Positions 23,391 to 32,002 of a DNA stretch of 43,882 nucleotides are shown piece after piece. The notes below the pieces were generated by a model that saw nothing but the letters and a program-made list of their open reading frames with translations, was not told the origin of the DNA and searched no databases. The stretch comes from an uncultured Subdoligranulum sp. (GTDB lineage: Bacteria; Bacillota; Clostridia; Oscillospirales; Ruminococcaceae), in the NCBI GenBank assembly GCA_904390925.1, contig CAJFMB010000091.1, positions 1 to 43,882 of the forward strand, written 5' to 3'. Both the position numbers and the translations under genes were made by a program. How positions within the stretch are numbered: position 1 is the first letter of the stretch; each line of letters opens with the position of its first letter.

Positions 23391-24566
23391 ATGAAATATG
23401 TCTATCGCGCGCAAAAAAACAGCAAGCGGCAGAGCTATCCGGTGCTGATCCTGTTTTTTGCACTGTTGTTTGGATTCACCATACTGAATTTCTTCTGGCC
23501 CAAACGACAGATTTCCGAGCTGGAAAACCGAATGCTGGCCCAAATGCCAAAACTGGAATGGTCTTCGCTTCTGGACGGCAGCTGGACCAGCGACTTTTCC
23601 GAGTATTTGCAGGATCAGGTTGCCTTCCGTGACACCTGGATTGATCTGCAAAGTGATGTGAAAGCCCTGGCATTTCAGAACGTGGAACAGAACGGCATTT
23701 TGCTGGGAAGTGATCACTGGCTGTTTACCAAACTGTTTGGTACGCCCAGTACCGCACAGTTGGACAAAAACACAAATGCTGTGGCAGAATTTGCACAGAA
23801 GTATCCCGGGCGTGTTACCTTTTTGCTGGCACCATCCGCCAGTGTGATTTACCCGGAGGAGCTTCCTGTGGGGGCGCCGATGGTGGATGAGAATGCCTTG
23901 CTGGATCAGGTGTTTGAGACAGTTTCCGCCAGTGCCGACGTGATTGATATGCGGCAGGTTTATCCGGAACACAAGGAAGAATATCTCTATTACCGCACCG
24001 ACCACCACTGGACAACCCATGGCGCCTATCTTGCTTATGAGCAGTTCTGTGCGCTGAAAGGACTGACTCCTTTTGATCCCTCCGCAGAGCAGGCCGTTGA
24101 AGTCCCTGATTTTTATGGCACGCATTACTCTGCCACACGGTTCTGGAATGCAGAGCCGGATACCATCACCTACTATTCGCTGGACAACCCCATGACCATT
24201 TATCAGCTGACCGGCGAGGCCTCCTTTGAGCCTGTGGAGACAGTGCAGCTGATGGACCCTGATAAGCTGGAAACACAGGATAAGTATGGCGCTTTCCTGC
24301 ATGGCAACAATGGTTACTCGGTGATTGAGGGCGACGGAGAAGGTTCCATTCTGGTGGTCAAGGACAGTTATGGAAACTGCTTTGTTCCCTACCTGACAAA
24401 AAACTATGCCAAAATTGGTGTTGTGGACTTCCGTGACTTCCACTATGGTTTGGATACCACCATTGAAAAGGAAGGCTATGACCAGATTTTGATTCTGTAC
24501 AATTTCCAGACCTTTATGAGTGACAGAGATGTGATCAATCTGATTCGTCCGTCCACGCTCCAGTAA
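23391..24566 (+). CDS. DHHW family protein (AlgJ/AlgX-like)
   Basis: A 391-residue protein with one N-terminal membrane anchor (SYPVLILFFALLFGFTILNFF, about 15-35) and an extracytoplasmic SGNH-like domain of the DHHW family. The name-giving motif is YRTDHHWTTHGAY, with DHHW at 204-207. The nucleophile is probably Ser326 in VVKDSYGNCFVPYL. GILLGSDHWLFTKLFG near 102-117 is the AlgX/AlgJ-like GxDGWLF block. This is the catalytic triad layout of AlgJ, which takes part in alginate O-acetylation. AAAGGAGG lies upstream of the ATG. The gene ends 20 bases before a strong terminator, closing the cassette. Confidence 0.9.
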   Translation: MKYVYRAQKNSKRQSYPVLILFFALLFGFTILNFFWPKRQISELENRMLAQMPKLEWSSLLDGSWTSDFSEYLQDQVAFRDTWIDLQSDVKALAFQNVEQNGILLGSDHWLFTKLFGTPSTAQLDKNTNAVAEFAQKYPGRVTFLLAPSASVIYPEELPVGAPMVDENALLDQVFETVSASADVIDMRQVYPEHKEEYLYYRTDHHWTTHGAYLAYEQFCALKGLTPFDPSAEQAVEVPDFYGTHYSATRFWNAEPDTITYYSLDNPMTIYQLTGEASFEPVETVQLMDPDKLETQDKYGAFLHGNNGYSVIEGDGEGSILVVKDSYGNCFVPYLTKNYAKIGVVDFRDFHYGLDTTIEKEGYDQILILYNFQTFMSDRDVINLIRPSTLQ

Positions 24567-24583
24567 GTCGAATATTTTCTTAT

Positions 24584-24626
24584 AAAAAAGTGATCTTGTC
24601 TGAAACCAGGCAAGATCACTTTTTTT
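24584..24626. terminator. bidirectional terminator between DHHW and GerC genes
   Basis: AAAAAAGTGATCTTG is mirrored by CAAGATCACTTTTTTT around a short loop, so the hairpin carries a T-run on both strands. It serves the plus-strand MBOAT-DHHW unit and the minus-strand germination operon, whose last stop codon lies in the T-run. Confidence 0.92.
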
Positions 24627-25581
24627 ACAGATATTCTACAATCAATCTGACTGGCAAATGGACCGCTTTGCCAAGCAGACATTGCTCCCAAAAGGTTAAG
24701 CGGAACGGATCTATTTGTGCGGTTTCCACATCGTTCATCACCTTGGAAAATGCAGTCTGGAGATCTTCCGTGAATTTGACCTCAAGCGTTTCCTCTAAAA
24801 TTGGCTCAGTTAGAGAAGTCAGTTTGCTGTCTGTCAGCCGCAGGATCACCTGAACTTCCTCCGGTGTAGCCCGTATTGTGACAGAAGTGTCTGACTCACA
24901 GGAAATGGTTTTGTCCTGTATCAAAACTTTCATTTTCCCGCTTTGGCGGCACAGGACGGCTGCCAATTGGGCGGCAACAGGTTCTTTGTAAAAAAGTGGA
25001 CTCTTTCCCCTGCCAAGGATTGCTACTCCATATCCTTCTTCTTCCTGATACGCGGGCAGAATGGCTACGCCTTCCTGTGCGGAGACGGTTTCCAAACCGA
25101 ATTGTAAACCATATAATTTCTCGCATTGCAGAAGTTCTTCGTATATCTTTCCGGCTGCATCCGGAAAAGCATTGGTGTCTTGCTTGTCCAAAAGAAACAG
25201 TGACACCTCCGGCGAAGGCTGTGCAGTTTCATTGATTAACTGGGTCAATTCCTGTACGGTCTGCCAATCGCTGTCAAAAGGAAAGGTTACTGTATCCATG
25301 GCGCCGTAAAAGACTTCACCGTCCAAGCCGGAAGTTGCATCCGCCAGTGCCTGGGCGGCGGTTTTCCCTTTCCCGTCAGCGGTCATATAGGAATCGGGCG
25401 AATTCCCCTGCTGATCTTGTAGCAGAAGGACAGATTGATATTGCTCCCCGGTTTGTAAAAAGAAAATAGCCCGGACGATAGCCCTGTCGGACAATGGTTT
25501 CCCGGAACAGCCGACAAGCATGACTGTAAGGAACAGTAGGACAGACCATTTTATTTTCGTGCACATATTTTGACGCTCCAT
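24625..25581 (-). CDS. GerC-type spore germination lipoprotein
   Basis: C subunit of a GerA-type germinant receptor, a lipoprotein on the outer face of the spore inner membrane. The 318 residues open with a signal peptide ending LTVMLVGC, with the lipobox at Cys25. Family features are KPLSDRAIVRAIFF, ALADATSGLDGEVFYGAMDTVTF and a C-terminal domain with VTIRATPEEVQVILR. The ATG giving MERQNMCTK has AGGAGGAG just upstream and overlaps the end of the permease gene by 31 bases. The N-terminal domain is shorter and more divergent than in Bacillus GerAC, as is usual in Clostridia. The germinant cannot be predicted. Confidence 0.88.
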   Translation of the reverse strand: MERQNMCTKIKWSVLLFLTVMLVGCSGKPLSDRAIVRAIFFLQTGEQYQSVLLLQDQQGNSPDSYMTADGKGKTAAQALADATSGLDGEVFYGAMDTVTFPFDSDWQTVQELTQLINETAQPSPEVSLFLLDKQDTNAFPDAAGKIYEELLQCEKLYGLQFGLETVSAQEGVAILPAYQEEEGYGVAILGRGKSPLFYKEPVAAQLAAVLCRQSGKMKVLIQDKTISCESDTSVTIRATPEEVQVILRLTDSKLTSLTEPILEETLEVKFTEDLQTAFSKVMNDVETAQIDPFRLTFWEQCLLGKAVHLPVRLIVEYL

Positions 25582-26552
25582 CGTACTCCTCCTGCCAGGA
25601 TCACACCTATGGCAAACAGCCAAACCGCAACAGTTTGCCAGGCATTGATTTGTGCATAGAGATCTAATCTCTTTAGTATCATGCACAGAATGAACCACAT
25701 CCCGGACGCGAGAACAAACTGTGGCAACCCGTTCAGGTTGTTCTCCCGTACTCCTTTGCCGCCTGTAAGCCGGGTGAATGCGTAAAGGTATAATCCCAGC
25801 TTGACGGAGACTGCCATGGTCCAGACAATCAGCTGGAGCCATTCCAGACGATCAAAAATGGATAGATTCCCGAATCTAGCAGCCTGATGAACCGGATTTA
25901 CTGCCTGAGGCATTCCTGCTCCAAAAAAGAGTTCCAATAAAAGATGAACGCCTGTCTGAAATACAGTGCCCAGTATGGCCAACCGGATGATAGTATGCGA
26001 TCCGCGTTTTTCCCGGTCGGGCCACAGTGCCGGCAAAAGAAGTTCCGGATACAGTGTTCCCTGTGCTGTCAAAGCCTGCTGTAAATTATCAGCCGAGACC
26101 ACATCGGTTTGCAGGTTGTCAATGCGAAGCCGGTCAGCCACCGACAGCACAAGAACCACACCAGCAACCACCATCAGTCCCAGCACCACATTTCCCGTCT
26201 GTGCCACAGCGGATATCCTTCGCAGATACAATACCGGGATTAAAACCGTCAAACTGATCCCCAGCAGACTCACGGAGTCAGGATACAAAACCGTGTACAA
26301 TTGCCACAGACCATGGATTTCCAGGGCGGCGGAAATGGCAAGCAAAACACCGAACAATCCGCCTGAAAGCTTTCCCTTGACCAGGGGCCAACAGTGTGCA
26401 AACAATAGCCCTACCAATGCAGAAATCACTATGCCGGGAAGCATGGCAAGCAGCCCGGTGCGCGTCCAGAAGAGTGTCTGACTTCGGAGCAAGATATGCA
26501 CAAACACGCTGAGCAGCAGAGCACCAAACAGGTCAGGATGTTTTTCTTTCAT
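25551..26552 (-). CDS. GerB-type spore germination permease
   Basis: B subunit of a GerA-type germinant receptor, a ten-helix APC-superfamily-like membrane protein that is believed to bind the germinant. The 333 residues show regular hydrophobic segments from LFGALLLSVFVHILL to VAVWLFAIGVILAGGVRWSVK. Recognisable stretches are LYTVLYPDSVSLLGISLTVLIPVLYL and FGNLSIFDRLEWLQLIVWTMAVSVKLGLYLYAFT, the latter close to the conserved FxRxExL region of the family. It overlaps the GerA-type gene by 20 bases and the GerC-type gene by 31. Sequence is divergent, so the call leans on order and topology as well. Confidence 0.85.
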   Translation of the reverse strand: MKEKHPDLFGALLLSVFVHILLRSQTLFWTRTGLLAMLPGIVISALVGLLFAHCWPLVKGKLSGGLFGVLLAISAALEIHGLWQLYTVLYPDSVSLLGISLTVLIPVLYLRRISAVAQTGNVVLGLMVVAGVVLVLSVADRLRIDNLQTDVVSADNLQQALTAQGTLYPELLLPALWPDREKRGSHTIIRLAILGTVFQTGVHLLLELFFGAGMPQAVNPVHQAARFGNLSIFDRLEWLQLIVWTMAVSVKLGLYLYAFTRLTGGKGVRENNLNGLPQFVLASGMWFILCMILKRLDLYAQINAWQTVAVWLFAIGVILAGGVRWSVKICARK

Positions 26553-27987
26553 TTTGTTTCACCTGATATCCTTTCCTTGCCAGAGTACTCCATATGGCGC
26601 GGATGACACCATCATGCCATGCGGCAGGACCGGGCGGAATCAAAGGATAGAGATAGTCATATCCAAAGGGCTCTGTTCCGCAGGTCATTGCAAGCAGGAC
26701 CAATGCGCTGCTGGCAAGGCCTGGGAGGCCAAAAATACCGGCGAGCAGAATTACCAGAAACCGGAACAAAATGGATTGCTCGTACAGGGAGGGAACCGCG
26801 AGTGTGGCTACAGTTGCTGCGGCTGCCATTGTCAGAACCGGTGTACTGACAATGCCTGCGGAAACGGCGGTTTCTCCCACAATCAGCGCTCCTACCAAGC
26901 TGACCGTATGCCCGATGGATTTGGGAGCACGTAGCCCGGCTTCCCGCACAATTTCCAGCAACAGTGTAATTCCCAGCATTTCCAGCGTCAGCGGCAGAGG
27001 GGTGGAAGATTCCGCCTGTGCCAGCTTGGTCAAAAGTTCAATGGGGATGGTTTCCGGCGCATAGCGGACTGCCATCACATACAGGCCTGGGCCGAAAACA
27101 GACAGAAAAAAAGCGATATATTTTAAGATCCGGATCATTCCGGCAAAGACTGCACCGGAAGAGTAATCGTCCAGGCTTTCAAAATGCTCGCTGAAAAAGC
27201 TGGGAAGAATCATTGCAGTCGGACTTCCTGACACCAGAATGACGACCTTCCCTTCACAAAGCCGTGCGCAGGCAGTGGCAGGACGTTCGGTATATGCGGC
27301 AGCCGGGAACAGATTCAGCTTGTCCTGTTTCAGAAAAGAGGCAAAATAGGCACTGTCCAAAAGTACAGGCAGGGAAATTTTCGACAGGCGGTTTCGAATC
27401 GTATTCACCAGTTCCGGTGCTGTGGCAGCTGAATCGTAGCAGATCGCGTACTCGGTTTTCGCGGGAGTCTTTGCTGTTTGGATCTCAGCCGTAAACGTTA
27501 CTGCCCGGAATTGTCTGCGAAGCAAGGCAACATTGTTGCGCAGAAGTTCGGTAAAGGCCTCCTGAGACCCCCTCATGTCCCCCTCACTGGTGGGAGGGCT
27601 GATGGCGCGCTGCGGCATATCCTGTGTGGAAATTGCCAGCGCCTTAGTACAGCCATCCAGCAAGAGCACAGACATTCCGTTGGTAAGCTTTTCACAAAGA
27701 TCTTCCAGGCTGAGAATGGGGGTGCTCTCGACCGGTACTGCACTGTATTTTATCAGATACTCCAATAAAGCCGGCCCGTCGTCCGCTGCAATGCGGCTGT
27801 CATGCAGCGCATCCAATACCATAATCCAAAGCTTTTCCGGTGAGGATATTCCGGTAAACAAAACAATTGCGCAGGAAGTCTGTCCCAACTGAATCTGCTT
27901 TGTATAAAAGTCAGCCGATGCTCCAAAAATAGAATTCAGACAGGAAAGATTTTCCTGAAGAGATTCGCTTAAACTGTGTTCCGGCAA
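26533..27987 (-). CDS. GerA-type spore germination protein (A subunit)
   Basis: A subunit of a germinant receptor. It has a soluble N-terminal half (about 1-240) and a C-terminal half with four to six membrane helices. The 484 residues read from TTG as MPEHSLSESLQENLSCLNSIFGASADF, the usual GerA opening. A GGGGGAGG ribosome binding site lies nine bases before it, which decides against the upstream in-frame ATG at 28056. Family blocks seen are LVSGSPTAMILPSFFSEHFESLDDYSSG, PETIPIELLTKLAQAESSTPLPLTLEMLGITLLLEIVREAGLRAPKSIGHTVSLVGALIVGETAVSAGIVSTPVL and the AMTCGTEPFGYDYLYPLIP end. It is the first gene of the operon. Confidence 0.94.
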   Translation of the reverse strand: MPEHSLSESLQENLSCLNSIFGASADFYTKQIQLGQTSCAIVLFTGISSPEKLWIMVLDALHDSRIAADDGPALLEYLIKYSAVPVESTPILSLEDLCEKLTNGMSVLLLDGCTKALAISTQDMPQRAISPPTSEGDMRGSQEAFTELLRNNVALLRRQFRAVTFTAEIQTAKTPAKTEYAICYDSAATAPELVNTIRNRLSKISLPVLLDSAYFASFLKQDKLNLFPAAAYTERPATACARLCEGKVVILVSGSPTAMILPSFFSEHFESLDDYSSGAVFAGMIRILKYIAFFLSVFGPGLYVMAVRYAPETIPIELLTKLAQAESSTPLPLTLEMLGITLLLEIVREAGLRAPKSIGHTVSLVGALIVGETAVSAGIVSTPVLTMAAAATVATLAVPSLYEQSILFRFLVILLAGIFGLPGLASSALVLLAMTCGTEPFGYDYLYPLIPPGPAAWHDGVIRAIWSTLARKGYQVKQNERKTS

Positions 27988-28025
27988 TTTTCCATTCCTC
28001 CCCCGGCATTCTTTTGGGTCGGATA

Positions 28026-28055
28026 TAGTTTTGCCAAAACCTGCGAGAAATATCA
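28026..28055 (-). promoter_or_regulatory. possible sigma-G-type promoter of ger operon
   Basis: On the minus strand TGATAT (28050-28055) and CAAAACTA (28026-28033), 16 bases apart, are a weak likeness to forespore sigma-G sites (TGAATA, CATANTA). The position about 40 bases before the GerA-type start fits, but the spacing is one short and the match is imperfect. Confidence 0.25.
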
Positions 28056-28071
28056 ACGAGGTGAGCCCGCA

Positions 28072-28725
28072 ATGTTGTCTGCTGTTACGCGAACCTGTGT
28101 CATTTACCTGATCGCCATTGCCGCATTGAGATTGATGGGCAAACGTCAGCTGGCAGAGCTGCAGCCGTCAGAACTGGTCACAACATTTTTGATTTCCAAC
28201 GTCGCCTCGATCTGTATTGAAGAACCGGAGCTTCCACTGCTGTCCAGCCTGATTCCGATTCTTTTGCTCTGTTCCCTGGAAATTCTGAACTCAACACTGG
28301 CATGGTATTTTCCGCCCTACGCCAGACTCCTGTTCGGCAAACCGATCACAGTCATACGAAATGGCGAAATCGATGAAACGGCTTTGAGCCATCTGCGCAT
28401 TACCCCCAATGATCTGGCAGAATCGCTGCGTGGCGTGGAGATCTTTTCACCGGAAGAGGTATTGTGGGGCGTTGTGGAATCCAATGGAAGCCTGAGTGTT
28501 GCAAAGAAGCCGCAGGAGAATCAGCCAGAGCCATTGCTTCCGATCCTGATTGACCGGCATCTTTACGGGGATAATTTACGGGCATTGCACCACGATGAAG
28601 CGTGGCTGACCAGGCTGTTATCGCAAAGTGGGCTACAGAAAAACGAGGTACTGGCTCTTCTGGCCAGCAATACACAGACCCTGCTGATACCAAAAAAGAC
28701 CGCCCAAAAGGGCGGTCCGAACTGA
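28072..28725 (+). CDS. DUF421 (YetF-like) membrane protein
   Basis: Membrane protein of 217 residues with three N-terminal helices (about 1-80) and a DUF421 soluble domain. The motif LRLMGKRQLAELQPSELVTTFLISNVASICIEEPELPLL (about 18-56) is the family signature. PITVIRNGEIDETALSHLRITPNDLAESLRG follows near 95-125, and EVLWGVVESNGSLSVAKK marks the end of the domain. The ATG has GAGGTG eight bases upstream. DUF421 proteins are frequent in spore formers, and a DUF421-containing protein (2Duf) raises spore heat resistance in Bacillus. The gene diverges from the germination operon. The 3' end of its coding region contains a hairpin (28698-28717). Confidence 0.92.
   Translation: MLSAVTRTCVIYLIAIAALRLMGKRQLAELQPSELVTTFLISNVASICIEEPELPLLSSLIPILLLCSLEILNSTLAWYFPPYARLLFGKPITVIRNGEIDETALSHLRITPNDLAESLRGVEIFSPEEVLWGVVESNGSLSVAKKPQENQPEPLLPILIDRHLYGDNLRALHHDEAWLTRLLSQSGLQKNEVLALLASNTQTLLIPKKTAQKGGPN
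28690..28718 (-). terminator. minus-strand terminator inside the DUF421 gene, likely for nrdR
   Basis: GACCGCCC and GGGCGGTC pair around AAAA. Read on the minus strand the hairpin is followed by TTTTTTGG, a good rho-independent terminator. The nearest minus-strand gene upstream is nrdR, whose stop lies about 390 bases away. On the plus strand no T-run follows, so it should not stop the DUF421 transcript. Confidence 0.75.
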
Positions 28726-28757
28726 AATCGTTTCTTCGAACTACAGGGTGATAATGT

Positions 28758-29126
28758 ATGAAAAGAAATCTTTATGCCGTATTGCTGTTGGCAGGAGTAA
28801 CCCTTACGGTTCTGCTGTCAGGCGGTTTCCTGTCCAAAAGTACCGAGCGAATTCTGGACCAGCTGGACACTGCTTATCAATACGCACAGGCCGGACGTTA
28901 TGCAGATGCAGAAGACTCCTACCGTGAAGCAGCAAAAACCTGCAATCAAGACAGTCATCTTTTGTACCTGATGGTCAGAAGAAGTCTGCTGGATGAAATC
29001 AACGAGTCGCTGGCTATTTTGGAACATTATGCCCAGAAAGACAACTTCGCGGATCTGAGCGTCGAGACTGCCCGCGTTACCGAACAGCTGCATCAGCTGC
29101 AGGACTCATTTCTCGCTGCCTTTTGA
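28758..29126 (+). CDS. DUF4363 family membrane-anchored protein
   Basis: A 122-residue protein with an N-terminal hydrophobic anchor ([21 protein letters not shown], about 5-25) and a helical extracytoplasmic part. The repeat-like pattern [30 protein letters not shown] resembles one TPR-like unit. DUF4363 genes commonly follow DUF421 genes in Clostridia, and here the gap is 32 bases. The last 21 bases overlap the end of nrdR on the other strand, and the whole gene lies under the predicted nrdR 3' transcript. Function unknown. The pairing with DUF421 suggests a shared membrane role, perhaps in spores. Confidence 0.82.
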   Translation: MKRNLYAVLLLAGVTLTVLLSGGFLSKSTERILDQLDTAYQYAQAGRYADAEDSYREAAKTCNQDSHLLYLMVRRSLLDEINESLAILEHYAQKDNFADLSVETARVTEQLHQLQDSFLAAF

Positions 29127-29579
29127 ACGGTTATCCAGCATGTCCTTCAGCTCTTCCATGAAGGTGTTCACGTCGCTGAATTGACGATACACCGAAGCAA
29201 AGCGGACATAGGCGACATCGTCAATATGCTTCAGCTGTTCCATGGCCAGCTCCCCGACATGCATCGAGGTGACTTCCCTGTCATACGAATTCAGCAGAGC
29301 CTGTTCAATGTTGCTGACAGCCGCGTCCAGCTGCTGATAGCTGACCGGACGCTTTTCGCAGGCGCGAAGCATACCGTTCAAAAGTTTCTGACGATCAAAT
29401 GCTTCCCGGGAATGGTCCCGTTTGATTACCATCAGCGGGACGGTTTCCACGATCTCGTAGGTTGTGAAGCGCTTTTTGCAGCTCAAACATTCACGGCGGC
29501 GACGAATCTTTTCGCCATCCTCCGTCGGGCGGGAGTCGATGACCTTTGAATCAATCGCACCACAAAACGGGCATTTCAT
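29106..29579 (-). CDS. nrdR: transcriptional repressor NrdR
   Basis: Zinc-ribbon and ATP-cone repressor of ribonucleotide reductase genes, which binds NrdR boxes when loaded with dATP/ATP. The 157 residues open [10 protein letters not shown] with Cys3, Cys6, Cys31 and Cys34 as zinc ligands. The ATP-cone follows ([29 protein letters not shown], about 52-82). The ending [12 protein letters not shown] is typical. It follows secDF by 26 bases, in the same direction. No ribonucleotide reductase gene is in the window. Identity is certain. Confidence 0.97.
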   Translation of the reverse strand: MKCPFCGAIDSKVIDSRPTEDGEKIRRRRECLSCKKRFTTYEIVETVPLMVIKRDHSREAFDRQKLLNGMLRACEKRPVSYQQLDAAVSNIEQALLNSYDREVTSMHVGELAMEQLKHIDDVAYVRFASVYRQFSDVNTFMEELKDMLDNRSKGSEK

Positions 29580-29605
29580 TCAGAGTTCCTCCTGTCGCAA
29601 ATCTG

Positions 29606-31933
29606 TCAGTTTGCCGCTTTTTTGGGCAGACGGGCAGTTTTCTTACTACGCGTTTTCCAGCTGACCCAAAGCTGCGTGGCAATGCACATGGTGCTGTAAA
29701 CACCGCTGATCATACCAAACATCAACGGCATGGCAAAGGTAAAGATGCTTTCGATCTGGAAAACAGTGGCAACAACACAGACAATCGCCAAAGCAATGCA
29801 GGTGGTGATCGAGGTCATCAACGAACGGGAGAAACTTTGATTGATGGACAGATTCACCAGATCAGCCAGAGGCATCCGCTTTCCATACAATGCCGAATTC
29901 TCACGGATACGGTCATAGATAACAACGGTATCGTTGATCGAATAGCCCAGAATGGTAAGCATAGCAGCAATAAAGTTGCCGTTCAGAGGGATGCGGAAGA
30001 TCACAAAGGCACCGAACACCACAAACATATCGTGCAGCAGTGCAACGATGGCCATGCAGCCGGCAGGCCAACCGCCGATCTTGCGGAAGCGGAAGGCAAT
30101 ATAAATCAGAATCAGCACACATGCTGCAGCAACAGCCACCAGACTCTTGATGAAGAACTCATTACCGATGGTGGGGTTGACGTTGCTGACTTCGTTCTGG
30201 ACAAAAGCGTTATCCGGGAACTGTTCATTCAGGTCCGCCATCAGGCTGTCCAGGTCCGCGGTGGTCAGCGTGTCACTGCCAGGAAGCGTGATGGTCATGG
30301 TCTGAGCACCGGAAATATCGGCACCCGTCTGGACCGTGGTGTCATTGACGTTCAGAGTGCTTTCAACAAGGGACTGAACCGCATTCGTGTCAGCCTCGCC
30401 CTGGTAGCCCAGGGTAACCATGGCACCGCCCTTGAACTCGACATCCATCGAGACGCCGAAAACAGCAGCGAACAGCAAAACCACAACAACCAGTGCGCAG
30501 GAGAAGGTATAGAACTTTCTGCGTGCACCCACAAAATTGATTTTCGGCGTTTTCCAGACCTTCGCCGGGTCTTTTTCGCCGCCATACAGCCAGGGGTTGC
30601 GGAAAACCTTGAGCTTGGATGCGCCGCGAATCATCACGCGGGTTGCCCAGACGCCAAAAACAAAGTTGAGGATCACACCGGTCAACAGCGTAAAGCCGAA
30701 GGAATAGACCGTGCCGGCAGTGGACGCACCAAACCAGGCAAAAATAGCCGAAAAGACTTTGGCCCAGAAACCATCGGTCGGACCGAAAGCACCCATCAGA
30801 ATGGCTGCCACGATAACGATGGTCACGTTACCATCAATGACCGGGGCAAGGCCCATGCGGAAACCACTGGAAATAGCACCATCCAGGCTCTTCCCCTTGG
30901 CCAGTTCTTCGCGGATACGCTCGGCGGTGATAACGTTAGCATCAACGCCCATGCCAATGCCCAGAATAATACCGGCAATACCAGGCAGCGTCAGGGTTGT
31001 GCCGGGGAATACTGCAAAATAACCAGAAACAACAGCCAAGGTAGCAGTGACCTGTCCCAACAGAGAAATGACAGACAGTACGCCGGGCAGACGATAGCGG
31101 GCAATCATCAGCAGCGCAATCACAATAAATGCAATGATACCCGCCATCACCATCACATCCAGGCTGCGAGAACCCAGGGTCGGGCTGATGGTGGAGAAGC
31201 TTTCCGCGGAAAGAGCAAACGGCAGAGCGCCGGAATTGATCTGGTTCGCCAGGGTCTGGACATCTTCTGCTGTGAAATTACCCTCAATCACCGCGTCGCC
31301 ATTGGTAATGGCCTCGTTGACGGTGGCAGTGCTGATGTTCTCATCGTCCAGCCAGATGCTGATGGTGCCCTTTTCGGCGGCGAGCCGGGTTGTGGCATCT
31401 GCAAACGCATCTGCGCCATCGGAATTAAAGTGCAGCTCCACCATGAAGTTGCCGGAGTTGTCCCGAATCGGGGAAGCGGATTCCACTTCATCACCGGTGA
31501 GAATCAGATCACCGCTTGCGGTGCTGCCCTCCCGGAATTCCAGTTCGGCAGTAGTGCCAATCTCGTCAATTGCCTGCTGCGGGTCAAAAGAGGTCTCGTC
31601 ACTGCGCCAGGGAAAACGGACAATGATGCGATCCCGGTTGGTATCGACATAGCTTTCATAATCGGTAATGCCAAGACCGACCAGACGGTCATTGATGACG
31701 GTCTGCGCTGCTGTCAGCTGCTCAGGGGTGGCATCTGTGCCGTCGGCAGGCATAAAGGTGACGTCAACGCCGCCGCGAATGTCAATGCCGAACCGAATGT
31801 CAGATGCCCCCTTCAGATAAGTGGTCTTGATATCGCCATACTGATAACTGACGCCGATCAACGATGTCAGAGCAAACACGACGATCAGAACCGCCACGAC
31901 AATAAAATGCCATGCCCTGCCTTTTCTGCTCAT
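29606..31933 (-). CDS. secDF: protein translocase SecDF (fused SecD-SecF)
   Basis: Accessory component of the Sec translocon that uses the proton gradient to help pull proteins out on the trans side. The 775 residues are a natural SecD-SecF fusion, as in Bacillus. The SecD half begins with one helix and FGIDIRGGVDVTFMP near 47-61. It includes the P1 domain, SFSTISPTLGSRSLDVMVMAG, and PGIAGIILGIGMGVDANVITAERIREEL with the conserved membrane aspartate. The SecF half begins near 470 (KINFVGARRKFYTFS) and has LGYSINDTVVIYDRIRENSALYG. Twelve membrane helices are expected. GGAGG lies five bases before the ATG, right after an intercistronic hairpin. Confidence 0.97.
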   Translation of the reverse strand: MSRKGRAWHFIVVAVLIVVFALTSLIGVSYQYGDIKTTYLKGASDIRFGIDIRGGVDVTFMPADGTDATPEQLTAAQTVINDRLVGLGITDYESYVDTNRDRIIVRFPWRSDETSFDPQQAIDEIGTTAELEFREGSTASGDLILTGDEVESASPIRDNSGNFMVELHFNSDGADAFADATTRLAAEKGTISIWLDDENISTATVNEAITNGDAVIEGNFTAEDVQTLANQINSGALPFALSAESFSTISPTLGSRSLDVMVMAGIIAFIVIALLMIARYRLPGVLSVISLLGQVTATLAVVSGYFAVFPGTTLTLPGIAGIILGIGMGVDANVITAERIREELAKGKSLDGAISSGFRMGLAPVIDGNVTIVIVAAILMGAFGPTDGFWAKVFSAIFAWFGASTAGTVYSFGFTLLTGVILNFVFGVWATRVMIRGASKLKVFRNPWLYGGEKDPAKVWKTPKINFVGARRKFYTFSCALVVVVLLFAAVFGVSMDVEFKGGAMVTLGYQGEADTNAVQSLVESTLNVNDTTVQTGADISGAQTMTITLPGSDTLTTADLDSLMADLNEQFPDNAFVQNEVSNVNPTIGNEFFIKSLVAVAAACVLILIYIAFRFRKIGGWPAGCMAIVALLHDMFVVFGAFVIFRIPLNGNFIAAMLTILGYSINDTVVIYDRIRENSALYGKRMPLADLVNLSINQSFSRSLMTSITTCIALAIVCVVATVFQIESIFTFAMPLMFGMISGVYSTMCIATQLWVSWKTRSKKTARLPKKAAN

Positions 31934-31950
31934 ACGTACCTCCAGAATTT

Positions 31951-31971
31951 TGCCCGCGCCTGGCGCGGGCA
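31951..31971 (-). repeat. perfect 9-bp hairpin before secDF
   Basis: TGCCCGCGC and GCGCGGGCA are separated by three bases. On the minus strand it lies between the aminotransferase stop and the secDF ribosome binding site and is followed by AAAATTC, not a T-run. It is therefore more likely an mRNA processing or stability element than a terminator. On the plus strand a T-rich stretch follows, but no plus gene ends here. Confidence 0.7.
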
Positions 31972-32002
31972 GTTCTTCTTTTATTATTTCTGCCTTCGAT
32001 GC

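Noticed and set aside
31951-31985. Plus-strand terminator (hairpin followed by TTCTTCTTTTATT).
   Set aside because: No plus-strand gene leads into it, so the element is described as an intercistronic hairpin of the minus-strand unit.
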